A stretch of 64,000 nucleotides of DNA from Eutreptiella sp. 'Long Island Sound 2002' (lineage: Eukaryota > Euglenozoa > Euglenophyceae > Eutreptiales > Eutreptiaceae), in assembly GCA_964036045.1 (NCBI GenBank), contig OZ038385.1:34574101-34638100 (forward strand). Direction: 5' to 3'. Positions 1 through 10,381 of the stretch are shown here, one piece after another. Positions within the stretch are counted from its first letter, which is position 1, and every line of letters starts with the position of its first letter. Below the pieces are notes generated by a model, which did no database searches, had not been told where the DNA came from, and was given only the letters and a program-made list of their open reading frames with translations. The translations under genes were made by a program, and so were the position numbers.

Positions 1-181
1 TCAGAATCAAAAAATCGATTGGGGGATCATTTTATTAAGCCAAATAATGATTTTACAAGGGGTTGGACATCCAATATCATGCCTTGGGGTATGCTACGCA
101 AACGACCCCCAAAAAGGGGGGGGGGCAATATGACGCACGCGCCTGCGCTTGATCTAACAACCTCTCTTCGAGGTGATTCTA
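1..181 (+). repeat. Dispersed repeat, copy A
   Basis: This stretch matches the reverse complement of about 55933-56108 along nearly its whole length, with scattered substitutions. Shared landmarks are an AATCGATTGGGGGA block, a TGATTTTACAAGGGG block, a GCCTTGGGGTATGC block, a C-run/A-run/G-run and a CTTGATCTAACAACC block. The copy begins at the window edge and may extend to the left. It could be a MITE-like element or one arm of a larger inverted pair. No coding capacity was seen. Confidence 0.85.
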
Positions 182-900
182 GCTTTCGTTCACTTGGTTG
201 CACCAACATCCCAACACAAAAACTTTGATATTCACCATCCATTTTGGCTTCATCCTGCAAATAACACCATTGCGATTGTCCTCATCATCGTTTGCATTCT
301 GCTTTGATACACCTGTCTGGTTTTCGTATTGTTAAATCGTCTCGGGCTAGAGCATAATACTTGTTACCAAGTGCATGATTTATCAATCCATGTCTTTTCT
401 GTCAAAAAAAAAAGTATATGCGCACCCAGTTTTTATCCAAAAATCGGTCGAACTGAGACCACAATATTTTGGTCTACATTTCACTTTTGAGCCCAAAATG
501 TACCTTACTCGTCTTCGCCCATGCAATGCTTTGCGTGTTTTGCTTGGAACACCAAAACCTCTCAATGAAAAAAGCCTAGGTACCACTATGCAATTGTTGC
601 AAATGTAAACAGGGAAATATAATGCATCAATTATTGTGCAAACAATTTCCGTTGAAAAATTTTGGGTGCAAGACCACCTTTTCAAAAATCTTTTGCTCAG
701 TAAAACATTCAACAAACGTCTGATGCAAAGAGATTTGATGGTGATTTTCTTGTTGCAAAATTGCGTTCAGTAAAATCGCCACTTGCAATTTGCATGTGCA
801 ACAAATCAGTCGTACTCTCACCTCAATTCTCCAATTACCTAATGTGTGTATGCATTATCTACAACTTTATCTTGCTATTGCCCATCACAATATTGTACCA
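182..900. other. No gene seen
   Basis: This is AT-rich DNA with only short, compositionally random reading frames on both strands. It could be the decayed 3' part of the LINE that lies immediately to the right on the minus strand, but no reverse-transcriptase or nuclease motif can be read here. Confidence 0.4.
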
Positions 901-2565
901 AAAAAATCGTCTGCAACCGAAACTCCTAGAGGATGAATGCAAAATCACCAAAGCCCCAGGAAAAACACTGTGAATTATGTTGCGTTGACAGAAAATTAAA
1001 GTACTGAACAGCCCAACCTTGGTGATGGCTTTTTGCCCTTTTCGGGTCCTGCCCTTGGCCTTTATTCCTTGCAAAGCTTGATGCTTGCTTTGCGCTATAG
1101 GGGGCTAACTTGGCTTGTGAAGAGCAAAATGCGGCAGGGGTTGGAAAACAGCAATAGGGGGAGAGAGATGGGATAGAGAGAAATTCCAGAAAGCCTGGGC
1201 CCATGTCCCGGCCTGAATTGTACAGTGCAGTGGTAATTCAATGATGAGGGCCATGGGGGTGCAAACGAACGGTATCAAGATGTGCACATATTTGGAGAAC
1301 AGAGCAAAGAAAGCTGCACAAAAGTTATGTACGATGGAATCAAAGGCTTTGGAAAAATCCACAAAAAACGTGCGTTTAAACACCAAAAATCTTCAGCCAG
1401 TTTGCCACAAATTGGCGCGCCCAAAGTGGCATACCAATTGGTGCCGGCTGAAAATCCGGCACCCATGCGGTGCTGACCTTCACAGCCGGCACTTCTCCAT
1501 CAGTACAATCCTCAGAAATCTAAGTACAGAAATGAGGTTTTGAATATCAAATGGCAATTACACATAGTAAACAACCAATGCATAAGCTGCCGGCAGCAAT
1601 TGCACATTATTGGCCTACCTATTGGTAGGCTTACCTTACAAATGATTGAAAATGTGACACCTCTTGCGGCTGCTTTTTGTTCCACAGGAGAAATCGCAAA
1701 AAAAAAGTCTTCCAGTTGCAGAGCAATGATGGCAGCAAACCATTTGTGGGCTGTATTTTGTAATACCAATGGTCTTAATTCGTCAATGTTGAAAACCCCA
1801 AGGGTATTGGGGATGGGGTTAAGCAGAGCCAACAACCAATGGGGAAATAAGTCCTCTTGTTTCAAACCCTCAATGCAAATTGTGTGCATATGCCGTACCA
1901 AGAAATCAGCAAATTTGGCGTGGATGAAATTAGGAACACGGTCGTAACCAAAGGACACGGCATTGTTCAATGTTTTCGGTCCAGCGTGCACTAGTGGTGG
2001 CTGGCCAAAAAAGAGCCTTCACCAACATTGCTACGTTTTTGTTGCCAAAAAACTCCTTGTGATATTTTGCACAATGTGAAACAGTTTTACCAGTTGGAGA
2101 CATGGTTTCTTGACCAAAAGAACGAAAATTTTTGAGCCATCCTCCCGGCGTCAGGGGATGGTGCCTCTTGTCTCACGGAGGGACACGAGTTTCTTCTTGG
2201 TCTGGGGTTGCTTCAAAAGCTGATAGACTTTTTTGTTTCCTCCACAGCCTTTTCTCATAGGGGTTGTCAAGCAGTGTGCACAGCTTTTCGAGGGCAAAGA
2301 GGCCAGATTGGTGCTTTTCCTCGCGATCACTCAATACATGTGAGTAATCAGCTTGTGGAGTTTTCGGATTAAATGTCTTGCGGAAAAGGCCCATGCATCT
2401 CGGCGGGGAATGCGGTTGTTCATTTGCAAACCCAAACAAATTGTCTGGCATGCCCCCACGCAACTGTCTGTCACACCCTGACAAATGGTCTGCCACACCC
2501 CCAAACAACTGTTTGTCGCACCCTGACAAAGGGTCTGTCACGCCCCCCCCACAACTGTCTGTCAC
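900..2565 (-). mobile_element. Degenerate LINE-type retrotransposon (RT region)
   Basis: Read on the minus strand, 1991-1512 encodes a block with the features of the fingers of a LINE reverse transcriptase: a PIPN segment, then IDELRPLVLQNTAHK, then a Q-x(n)-RG ending. This corresponds to the usual K-x-RPI-x-LLN-x-x-YK and Q-x-GF-x-x-GR signatures. About 130 bases downstream, after a frame change, 1386-1280 gives FFVDFSKAFDSIVH, the motif A aspartate of RTs. The palm motif with two aspartates was not found and frames change several times, so this is a dead copy. The ORF at 2565-2173 on the same strand, ending about 180 bases upstream of the RT block, may be its pre-RT part. Clade not determined. 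Confidence 0.7.
1512..1991 (-). pseudogene. Reverse transcriptase fragment, fingers region
   Basis: This 159-codon open frame is part of the degenerate LINE. The first roughly 100 residues look coding (IDELRPLVLQNTAHK and Q-x-x-AARG), while the last 50 do not and probably run out of frame. RTs of this class are about 250 residues for the core, so only the first third is here. The enzyme would copy element RNA into DNA at the target site. This copy cannot do so because motif A lies in another frame. Confidence 0.65.
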
Positions 2566-2660
2566 GTCCTGACAAATGGTCTGTCACGCCCACACATAAT
2601 TGTCCGTCACACCCTCACAAAAGGTCTGTCACGTGCCAACAAATGGTCCGTCACGCCCTG
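2461..2660. repeat. Tandem repeat, about 45-bp unit
   Basis: At least four imperfect copies begin near 2461, 2506, 2552 and 2597. Each carries the core CAACTGTCTGTCAC, then CCTGACAAA and GGTCTG. Unit length drifts by one or two bases and copies differ by point changes. The open frames that cross it are repeat artefacts. Confidence 0.85.
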
Positions 2661-2689
2661 GACACAACTCTTTGATACCAGGCAAGCCA

Positions 2690-4287
2690 ATGCACGGTAA
2701 AAGCCAACATGAATGAACATACAGTTTGTGCACATGAGATGGAGTTCGCCGGCTGGAATCGGTGCGCTGCTACAGCCAGCGTACTGGTCACTGGATCAAG
2801 CTGAAACAACGAGGTTGGGGCAAGGTTTGGTGCTGATTGAGAAGGAAAACAAGCGTGCTGGTCATTTCATAGTCACAGTCATGGTTAGCGAATCCCCCAT
2901 TCACGCGTTCGGAACCAAATAGAGTTACAAATAAATTGCACTTACCGTCCACGGTGGGGGTGCAGGGGACACCCCATCCGGGAACAACTCTGGGAAAATT
3001 GCTGCAGCAACAATTCAGGCATGCGCACATGCAGGCGCGCGCGCACACACACACACACACACGTCCCAACCCCCTCTTCACACTGAACTTTGACGATGCT
3101 GCGCCCAAAGCGATCTCTGTTCGTTTCGGGAATCCCTGCATCCTCATACACGCCTTCCAACGATTATGCTGCCTTGTCCAACGGCGAGAGCAGACGTATT
3201 TCTATCCTTCAAATGGAACGGTTCTTGTGTTGACTTGTGACTTCCTCTTGATATCAGATAAAAAGCATGCATTCAATCTCTCGGGCCTAGAAGGATCCAG
3301 GAGAAATGATACCTTTCTGAAAGAGCAAGGATGCAGACATTTTGTGGAGGCTAAAACAACTGCACATTGAAGGGTGCAGCGTGCACTTCATGCAGAACCC
3401 TCAGGGACTCTCGCTCAATGCTCTCGTGGGTGGGGAGGTCAACACAGGAACATATCCCGACGCATGTTTGATGGGGGTAGGCTAAGGCGGTTGGGGGGGG
3501 GGGGGTATGCACAGCCAAACACAAACGAAGGTATTGGATACAAGGCGTACCATGGACTGAATGACATACAATCAGTATGGAGGGAACCCCCACAGGAATT
3601 CCCCTCTGTAGCAGGGTGCCCACCAAGACCTGCTGCAGGGGGGGGGGGGGCTCGTGCGAGGCGGGGGCAGCAACTCCACAACAAAAAATTCGCCAGATGA
3701 AAAACTGAATCCCGCAGGTATCCGTTTATAGACAACGCCCACAGGCACGGCTCGACCTAAGTCTGAGCATCCGGTCCAGAGCGGTGCAGGGCTGTTCGCC
3801 AAGTCAGTGCTACTTCGACTTCCTCTGCGCTGGCACACGAGCCTCAGACCCTTTTGTGACGACCCATCAGCAATCCAAAGATCTCAATTCCTGCCATTGC
3901 CTGTCCGGCCATCACCCGTGACCACAGCGTATGAACAAGCAAATAGAATAATGGGGGTGGGAAGCGGCACCGGCTCAATGCCGCACATGTCACCCGCATG
4001 TGCCTGATGCGGGTGACAGCCCTGGAAACCGGCAGACGAGCAATCGTTGAATGCCACTGCACTGGTAAAACAACGGACGCCACCTTCAAACAAGGCGTCA
4101 GCAACAACACACACCATAACTGACTGTACACCGGCAGTGGATTGGCAAGAGGAATTACGGGTCGGCCGACACAACACGGGGCCCAAGCAAGCGCTGCTGA
4201 CAGTGCCCATGTTGCAGCGAGTGGGCGAGGAGGGAGAGATACATGCACGTATGCTGTCGACACAAGGAGTCAAAAGGGTAGACAACG
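2690..4287. other. No supported gene; microsatellite and poly-G tracts
   Basis: Reading frames of 60-147 codons exist on both strands but none shows a recognisable motif or an in-phase splice. The stretch holds a CA dinucleotide run (about 3041-3062) and two poly-G tracts of 13 bases at 3493-3505 and 3638-3650. Confidence 0.5.
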
Positions 4288-5211
4288 TCAGCCATGCCCG
4301 CCTCTGCCGTGGTGCTTGCTTGCACACTGCGGATTCGACTGCACTGCGCGCGCACCGTTTTCCGTGCGCGTACAGGCGCCGCTTGCACCGTGCGTGTGCG
4401 TGGAATAGCCGTGGGATCTCTGTCGACGACCGATTTGCATCCCAGTTTCGTACAAACGCGCAAAATTGATTGCAAGCAGCCCTTCAAACCTTCCAATCAC
4501 GACTGCAACTCCATTGGGCTTCGCCCACAAAAACAGCGCACCGACAAACAAGCTCTCGGACAAACAGACACAATCAGAATGAGCGCGGCGACCCAACGGG
4601 TGACTGTCTGGGGCCCAGTCGTCAAATGAGAGGAAGTAGGTAGCTCTCTGAAAACCCGCATTCCACCGCACGCGCACCGCACACGCCGCACAAGGTGCTG
4701 TCCTCACAGTCCCCTCATACTCCACATTTTGTGAAGTGTGACTGACTAAGAAGGTCAGGGGGCCCGCTTCCCCATCGGCTCGGAAAGTTAGCTGATGGAC
4801 ACCGCGCACCACAGATTCGGCACGGCGACCATCACGCTCAGTGGCCCAAGTGGCGCACAGCATGTGTGATCTGAGCTTCAAAACAAAGGCGGAAGGCATC
4901 GGCCGCATACTCCAGGTATGCTGAGCCGTCCACATCACCCAACGGCACCCTCGCCCCACGTCAACAGGTTGTTCGAAAGACGGTGCATGAGGCTGGACTG
5001 CCGGGTTGCCTGAGCAGCATCCAGGCACGGCGATTGGAAAGCGGGGCCTGTATCTATTTGGGCCGTGCTGCGTGGGTGGGGCCAAGAGGGCAGTGGAATG
5101 CAGGGGGGGGGGGGTACCATGTGCTTCTGGGCAAATCCACTGAGGCGGGAACCCCTGATGATGGACTGGGGGACTCCCGCATAGAGGTGCAGGAGATATG
5201 GGGGACACCAA
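4288..5211 (-). CDS. Hypothetical ORF, 307 codons, unassigned
   Basis: A long minus-strand frame opens at 5211. Its middle part, about residues 120-250, has protein-like composition with alternating hydrophobic and polar residues and no long low-complexity runs. The first 70 residues are proline-rich and the last 40 are compositionally odd, so the real coding part may be only an internal exon near 4450-4850. I recognise no domain. GC content here is high, which makes long chance frames more likely. It could be an exon of an unknown gene, a transposon fragment or noise. Confidence 0.25.
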   Translation of the reverse strand: MVSPISPAPLCGSPPVHHQGFPPQWICPEAHGTPPPLHSTALLAPPTQHGPNRYRPRFPIAVPGCCSGNPAVQPHAPSFEQPVDVGRGCRWVMWTAQHTWSMRPMPSAFVLKLRSHMLCATWATERDGRRAESVVRGVHQLTFRADGEAGPLTFLVSHTSQNVEYEGTVRTAPCAACAVRVRWNAGFQRATYFLSFDDWAPDSHPLGRRAHSDCVCLSESLFVGALFLWAKPNGVAVVIGRFEGLLAINFARLYETGMQIGRRQRSHGYSTHTHGASGACTRTENGARAVQSNPQCASKHHGRGGHG

Positions 5212-5937
5212 TCACGCACAACAGAACGCACGTGAAGTGCATTAAAACGGACGCTGGGGGACCGTCGTGACACCGTCGCCACAGCAAATCCGACTGAACA
5301 CATACAATTTTACAGCATTTGACGGAACCCAGCCTCCAGATCCGCCACATGGGGCTCAGGGGCTTCGGGGGCGCCATTCTGTTCAGTATTCAAGCAACCT
5401 AAGGGAATGAGCAGGTTCAGCACTACAGATCAGCGGTCATCTCTGTCCTTGTGATCAGCGTGTTTCTGCTCAGCACATTGGCTGCATCATGCGCTGAGGG
5501 CAGCGGTGCTGAACAGGAGCGATCCTGAAGCAACAGCATCTTGAGACGGAGCCTCCGCGATACCCAAGCGTGCACTATCCAAGTGTTTGCTGGACAGATA
5601 CTGCAGCACGGCCTGAAAAGCGAACGGCATGGAGAGGACCACGGTGCACAAAGCGCAGTCTTGGTATCACCAAGGTATCGGGAAATAAGGTGCAAACAAC
5701 AACCCAGGTAACATTGACCCTTGTAACTAAATGCTCGCACTCAGTCACAAGCTTCACAGTCACGCATTTCCTCCTCAGCCAACAATCGACAACAGCTTCA
5801 CACTTGCGTGTAACAGTTGGTGGCAGGTGTTGTTTTCAGAATAGTCAGTTCCTCCCTAGACTGGCAGTGCGCAGTTGATACGTGTGGCATGCCGATGGCT
5901 GGATATGCATTGCCTGAGATGCAGACACATGGGTATT

Positions 5938-6030
5938 TGGTAAAACTTAGTACCAAACGAGGTAAAACTTAGTAAATTAGTAAAATGTGGCAAAACTGAG
6001 TAGAAACAAGTAAAAAACTTAGTAAACAAG
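5938..6030. repeat. Short AT-rich repeat of GTAAAACTTAGTA
   Basis: The motif GTAAAACTTAGTA and close variants recur about five times with irregular spacing. The surrounding 5212-6120 shows no gene. Confidence 0.6.
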
Positions 6031-6119
6031 ATAAATATTTTTTACGAAAAACTTCAGATTCTTGCTCAGTAAAAATAGGAATTTTTTCTGAAGCCTTACC
6101 ATACCCCCCGTTTTTACAA

Positions 6120-7560
6120 AGGAATTTGACACTTCGATGGTAGGTGGTCTTTTGTTTAAGGGCATAAAGCCCCCGGGTCGATTCCCAGCCACTAGTGTTT
6201 GTGGCGCCCCACCCAGGCCAAACCATCATGCACACCAATTAGTTGGCACATTCCCTTTTCTTATTACACCCGGTTTTGTTACGAGTGCGGCACTGGTGTT
6301 TGCCATGGCCTTGTCAAGACTGTTTTCTTGAGCCTGATTTTGTTTCTAGTGCCCAATCCCAATGACATTATGTTGTTTTATAACCAATGTTAGTGCCAAC
6401 TAATCACAAAAGACACACTTGAAGATCAAGTCTGCCTTAGTATCTGTAATTCTCGGTTTGCCTGCCTCTGTGGAATTCATTGTGCACATCCCAAAGATAG
6501 TTTTTTCAATTCTCCTTGCAACTTGGTGCAAAATTCTTGGTCATTTCTCAGTTGACCATCGGCATTGCGGGGGTATTGAGGAGGCACTGCACACCCTTGC
6601 GCCAGATCCGCACACTGGGATGGGTGTTATCAGTGGCATCATCAGCAGTAACAACAACAATAGTAAAAACAGCAGCCGCAACAAGGTTGGCCACCCAGAA
6701 TTGGTGCAATCCTACAGCCCGAGTGTTGAAATAAAGCCACCCCTTCTTTTCCTGGCCACCGTGAGCAAGCACTTGCACACTGAGGCATCAGTCGATTCAG
6801 AGGCGAAACTACAAGCAAATGCCGCAGGCAAAGGTCCCCATCCGCAATAAAGTAACACCCTCCCAACAAACGTATCCCTCCAGACCCCGATTTTGGGGCC
6901 CAAGCAAGACCTTTGAGCAGGTACGGTCACTTCACCACAGTCTGCACTGCTCGCGCACCCTCCAAAAAAACAAAACAGCATCCTCACGGTGCACCCACCA
7001 ATGCCCATCCGATCGATCTGCTCAGAGATGCCCTGACCTTCAGCTGTGAGACACATACCTCTGCCCTGCCAGACTGCGGCTGCTGCTCACTCACCAAGAG
7101 TTTGACAGACTTCAGCTTGAACAACAGCTGCACCTGCACGCAATGATGCTGGTGCACAAGCTGGAACGACTCGCAACGAGGGGCGCAAAAATGCACGAGT
7201 TGTTGGACGGTCGCACAGTCGCTGGACGGAAACGTGCACAGACGGTACATCCTGCACGCCTCAGCTGCACCCAAAGCAGTCCCAGCCGACCCATCATTTC
7301 CTGTGGGCCAGACCAACAGAGATCTGCGACATGGTGAGTGGGTTAGCATGACCTACCTCAAAGGACTGCAGGTTGCTGACGTCACACATACCACTGCATC
7401 CAAGGTTGCCTTCGAAGCATCTGCAATCTGATCACCGTTGAAACCCAAGGGTGGGCTGCCAGCCAACAACTTGCCAATGGCCTGTTCAAGGGGTTGAAAC
7501 GACGAGTTAACTTAGCCAATGCTGACGGGCCTGATTCGTTTGTTTGATGCCCAGTTTGCC
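6120..7560. other. No confident gene
   Basis: Overlapping frames of 60-143 codons occur on both strands. A minus-strand stretch near 6720-6830 has protein-like sequence that stays readable with frame changes down to about 6560. This may be a decayed transposon gene, but no motif supports a name. Confidence 0.35.
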
Positions 7561-7562
7561 AC

Positions 7563-7767
7563 ATCAGGCAGCAGGCAGCAGGCAGCAGGCAGCAAGCAGT
7601 CAGTATTGGCAGCATGGGCAGGCAGCAGGCAGTAGGGAGCGCATAGCAGGTAGCATTGGTAGCCATCATCAGGCAGCAGGCAGCAGGCAGCAAGCAGCTA
7701 GCAGTCAGTATTGGCAGCATGGGCAGGCAGCAGGCAGTAGGGAGCGCATAGCAGGTAGCATTGGTAG
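7563..7767. repeat. Tandem duplication of a 98/107-bp unit rich in GGCAGCA
   Basis: Two nearly identical units run 7563-7660 and 7661-7767. The second carries a short extra block next to AAGCAG. Each unit itself contains several GGCAGCA heptamers. The 130-codon frame on the minus strand through this array is purely repeat-encoded. Confidence 0.9.
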
Positions 7768-8163
7768 CCATCAACCAGCGGGCAGCATTGGCAGCAGGCC
7801 ATTGCTTACCGACGGAGGCAGGGAAGGGGAAGGGTCACTTGGCTTACTGTGAAATGAGCGAGTGACTGCGTGCAAAATCATTGTGTGGCCAAAGATGCAA
7901 TCCCTTGGGAGCAGACAACGTGCCCAAAAGGTTTGCCTAGTAATGCTGAAAAACTGTGTTGTGCAATTTTTGGGGGGCACATTTGTGCATTGGTCCAGAA
8001 GGATGCCATGCAATTCAATGCATCTATTTTGACACCCATACATTAGCAATTTTCAAGCAACGAATGCAATTTGGTTGGATGTGCCCCAGTCCATTGAAGG
8101 AACTGAATTTGACTGCGGTCCTAATTTTCGGGGAAGTTTGACGAAGCTTTCATGGCCAACTGT

Positions 8164-8954
8164 TCAAACACGGGCAAGTGTTTCATGTTTCAGGTAAGCT
8201 AGGGTGTAGCCATGCTTGTTGCGATTCAAGAGGAGCAATGTAATAAGATGCGGGGCACGGAAGTCCAATGAAGAGGGAAGAACCACTTCAATGATGATCT
8301 GGTCTCCAGGTGAGATAGAGTCAACATTTTTGAGCTCTATCAGCAACAAATCCTTCCTCCCACATGGCAGTGGTTGTTGGACATTGTAACAAATGCTTCC
8401 CTCAAACTTAATTTTCGTCTACGTTGTGGCGAAGTTTTAACATCTGGAGATAGCCGAAGCTGTTTGTACTCAACAAAAGCAGATGGCATACAGTAGTCCA
8501 ATGGCAACCCCAGACTTGCATAGGTGAGAGTCGCAGTGCCGCCCTTGAAGAGGCGATTGGGTGGCAAAGATGGGTGTGGAAAAGGGTTTGGGTGGTTGCC
8601 GACATACAAAGCTTTGCACTGCATGTGCACTGCGTTTGCAACATTCCCAAAGCAACTCTTTTGTTTGTCAGTTTGTCCCTCCCACGCAGATGTAGTCAGC
8701 TCAGTGGAAATCAGTGAGAAAGGGTGCCACGTGTCAATGATGTGCCAAACCTGTGAAGCCACCAAAGGCTGCTGCTCTGTGAACGCCCTCATGGTCTCCT
8801 CGTGATTATGCTTTGCTCTGATGTAATTCTCATCAATATTCATAGCATAGGCAAACCCCTGCAATGCGGCCTGGCGAAGGGGACACAAGAATATGCAACG
8901 CGTCTTTGTGAATGGAACAGAGTGGCATGCAGCACAGCACAGAAGAGGCAACAC
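8164..8954 (-). pseudogene. Coding-like region with a frameshift, unknown family
   Basis: On the minus strand a 204-codon frame (8954-8340) reads as ordinary protein, including charged helical stretches such as KHNHEETMRAFTEQQPLV and a dense coding-like C-terminus. A second frame overlapping its end (8349-8164) continues with equally protein-like sequence before a stop. The two look like one gene broken by a frameshift near 8345. No domain is recognised. It may belong to a transposon or to a host gene fragment. Confidence 0.4.
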
Positions 8955-10381
8955 AAGAGCATTGCACTTGGGTGAAGAGGAAGCAGCAAACAGTGCACCT
9001 TGAGGCAGGAGGCAGGATAGAACGGGGTGCAGAGGCAGTCACAGTGCCGGCATTATGTGAGCATCACAAACAGGAAAATCTGACAGCAATGTATGTGCGA
9101 AGGGCAGTCCCGGGATTCTGTGTGGTGGTCCAACTGGTTCATGGGGGTTGCCTGTTCGTGGAGGCAATCCCCCTTGAGCGTGTGGGCCGCCCACTTTGCA
9201 GGCTCGTGCCCTGTGTCTTGGACCAGTGGAATGCAGAGTTGTGGTTGCACTGGTGCACTCTGCCCCTCCAAATTTTGCACCATACCCCTGTGCCCGTAAA
9301 CCATCCCTCCCACAATTTGGCACAAATGATGACCATGTTCACAATCCCCTCATCTGAGCGGTCCACAGCCCACATGTGCATTTGGCCCGCCAGTCATGAC
9401 TGGTGCACAAGCCCAACATAAATTTCTTTCGGTAGACGAAATGCCGGAGCTCCAAGTGAATGCAGAGCAACAAAGAGTGACGGCGTACCACACCATCCGC
9501 TTCATGAAGGAGGCGCCTGCCATGCGTTCCATCGTGTGTCGTTGTGTCCAGAGACAATCGACACCACTTCCTGGTGGGTCCATAAGTGGGAATTCCTGGT
9601 GGGTCTATAATGGCAAATTCTGGCGTCCATCACCCAGCTGGGCGGGTGGAACGTGACCAACGATGAACCAACGAGGAACCAACGCCGAAACGAAAATGTC
9701 CTTCCCCCATACGTCCTGCCCCACCCAGCGCGTGAAGGCCTGCCACAAGCCCCCAGGGGCGGTTGCAAAGTGACGGTCCCCACCATAGCGGTAGCACCGT
9801 TCACGTAGCCAGACCTGCTGACCTGGCCCCCTGGCGCAGGACTCATTCCAACCACCACCTGTTCGAACCCTGAACCCTGGCTTCAACTGGACTGGGGAGT
9901 GCAGCTGAAAATCATGGCGATCTAATATGGCCTCCTACCGTGGCCATCTGTACTTTATCGTGCACTTTATGATGAAGCAACCCAGGTCTCAAGCAAGGCC
10001 AACGGTCCACCTGAATATCCTGAAGCTGTGCGCTTTTTGTGGCTTTTGCAGAGAATGACATCCGGGGAGGTACTCCCACGCATCGTGCGCGTGCAGCCTG
10101 GGGTCACCAGGGCCATCAGGTTTAGACAGCGCTCTCCACAACTGACGAGGGCTGTGGTGCACAGGCCGAGGGGGTTTCCGGGGCAGGGGAATCGGGTATG
10201 AATGCCACGATCCTCACGTGCCTGCAGTGCAGCTGAAGTCAGCTGCGAACAAAGGTGCGGTCAAGCGACTGACCCCTGCCAAGAGGGTTGCAACGAACTC
10301 GGTTCAAGGTCGAGGGGGGGCACAGAAATAGACCCAACCACAGGCCGGTAACTGCACGAGCTCCACCATCACTAGGCACAC
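8955..10381. other. Unassigned; short coding-like stretches
   Basis: A plus-strand frame without a start codon runs from about 9950 to its stop near 10200 and looks protein-like (for example PEYPEAVRFLWLLQRMTSGEV). A minus-strand frame at 9886-9605 contains RWFIVGHVPP and also looks protein-like. Neither is tied to a neighbouring exon by a clean splice. The last exons of the minus-strand TPR gene should lie in this stretch but I could not identify them. Confidence 0.3.

Noticed and set aside
2461-2660. CRISPR-like or protein repeat array
   Set aside because: The roughly 45-bp units are contiguous and diverged, with no spacers. It is a plain tandem repeat.
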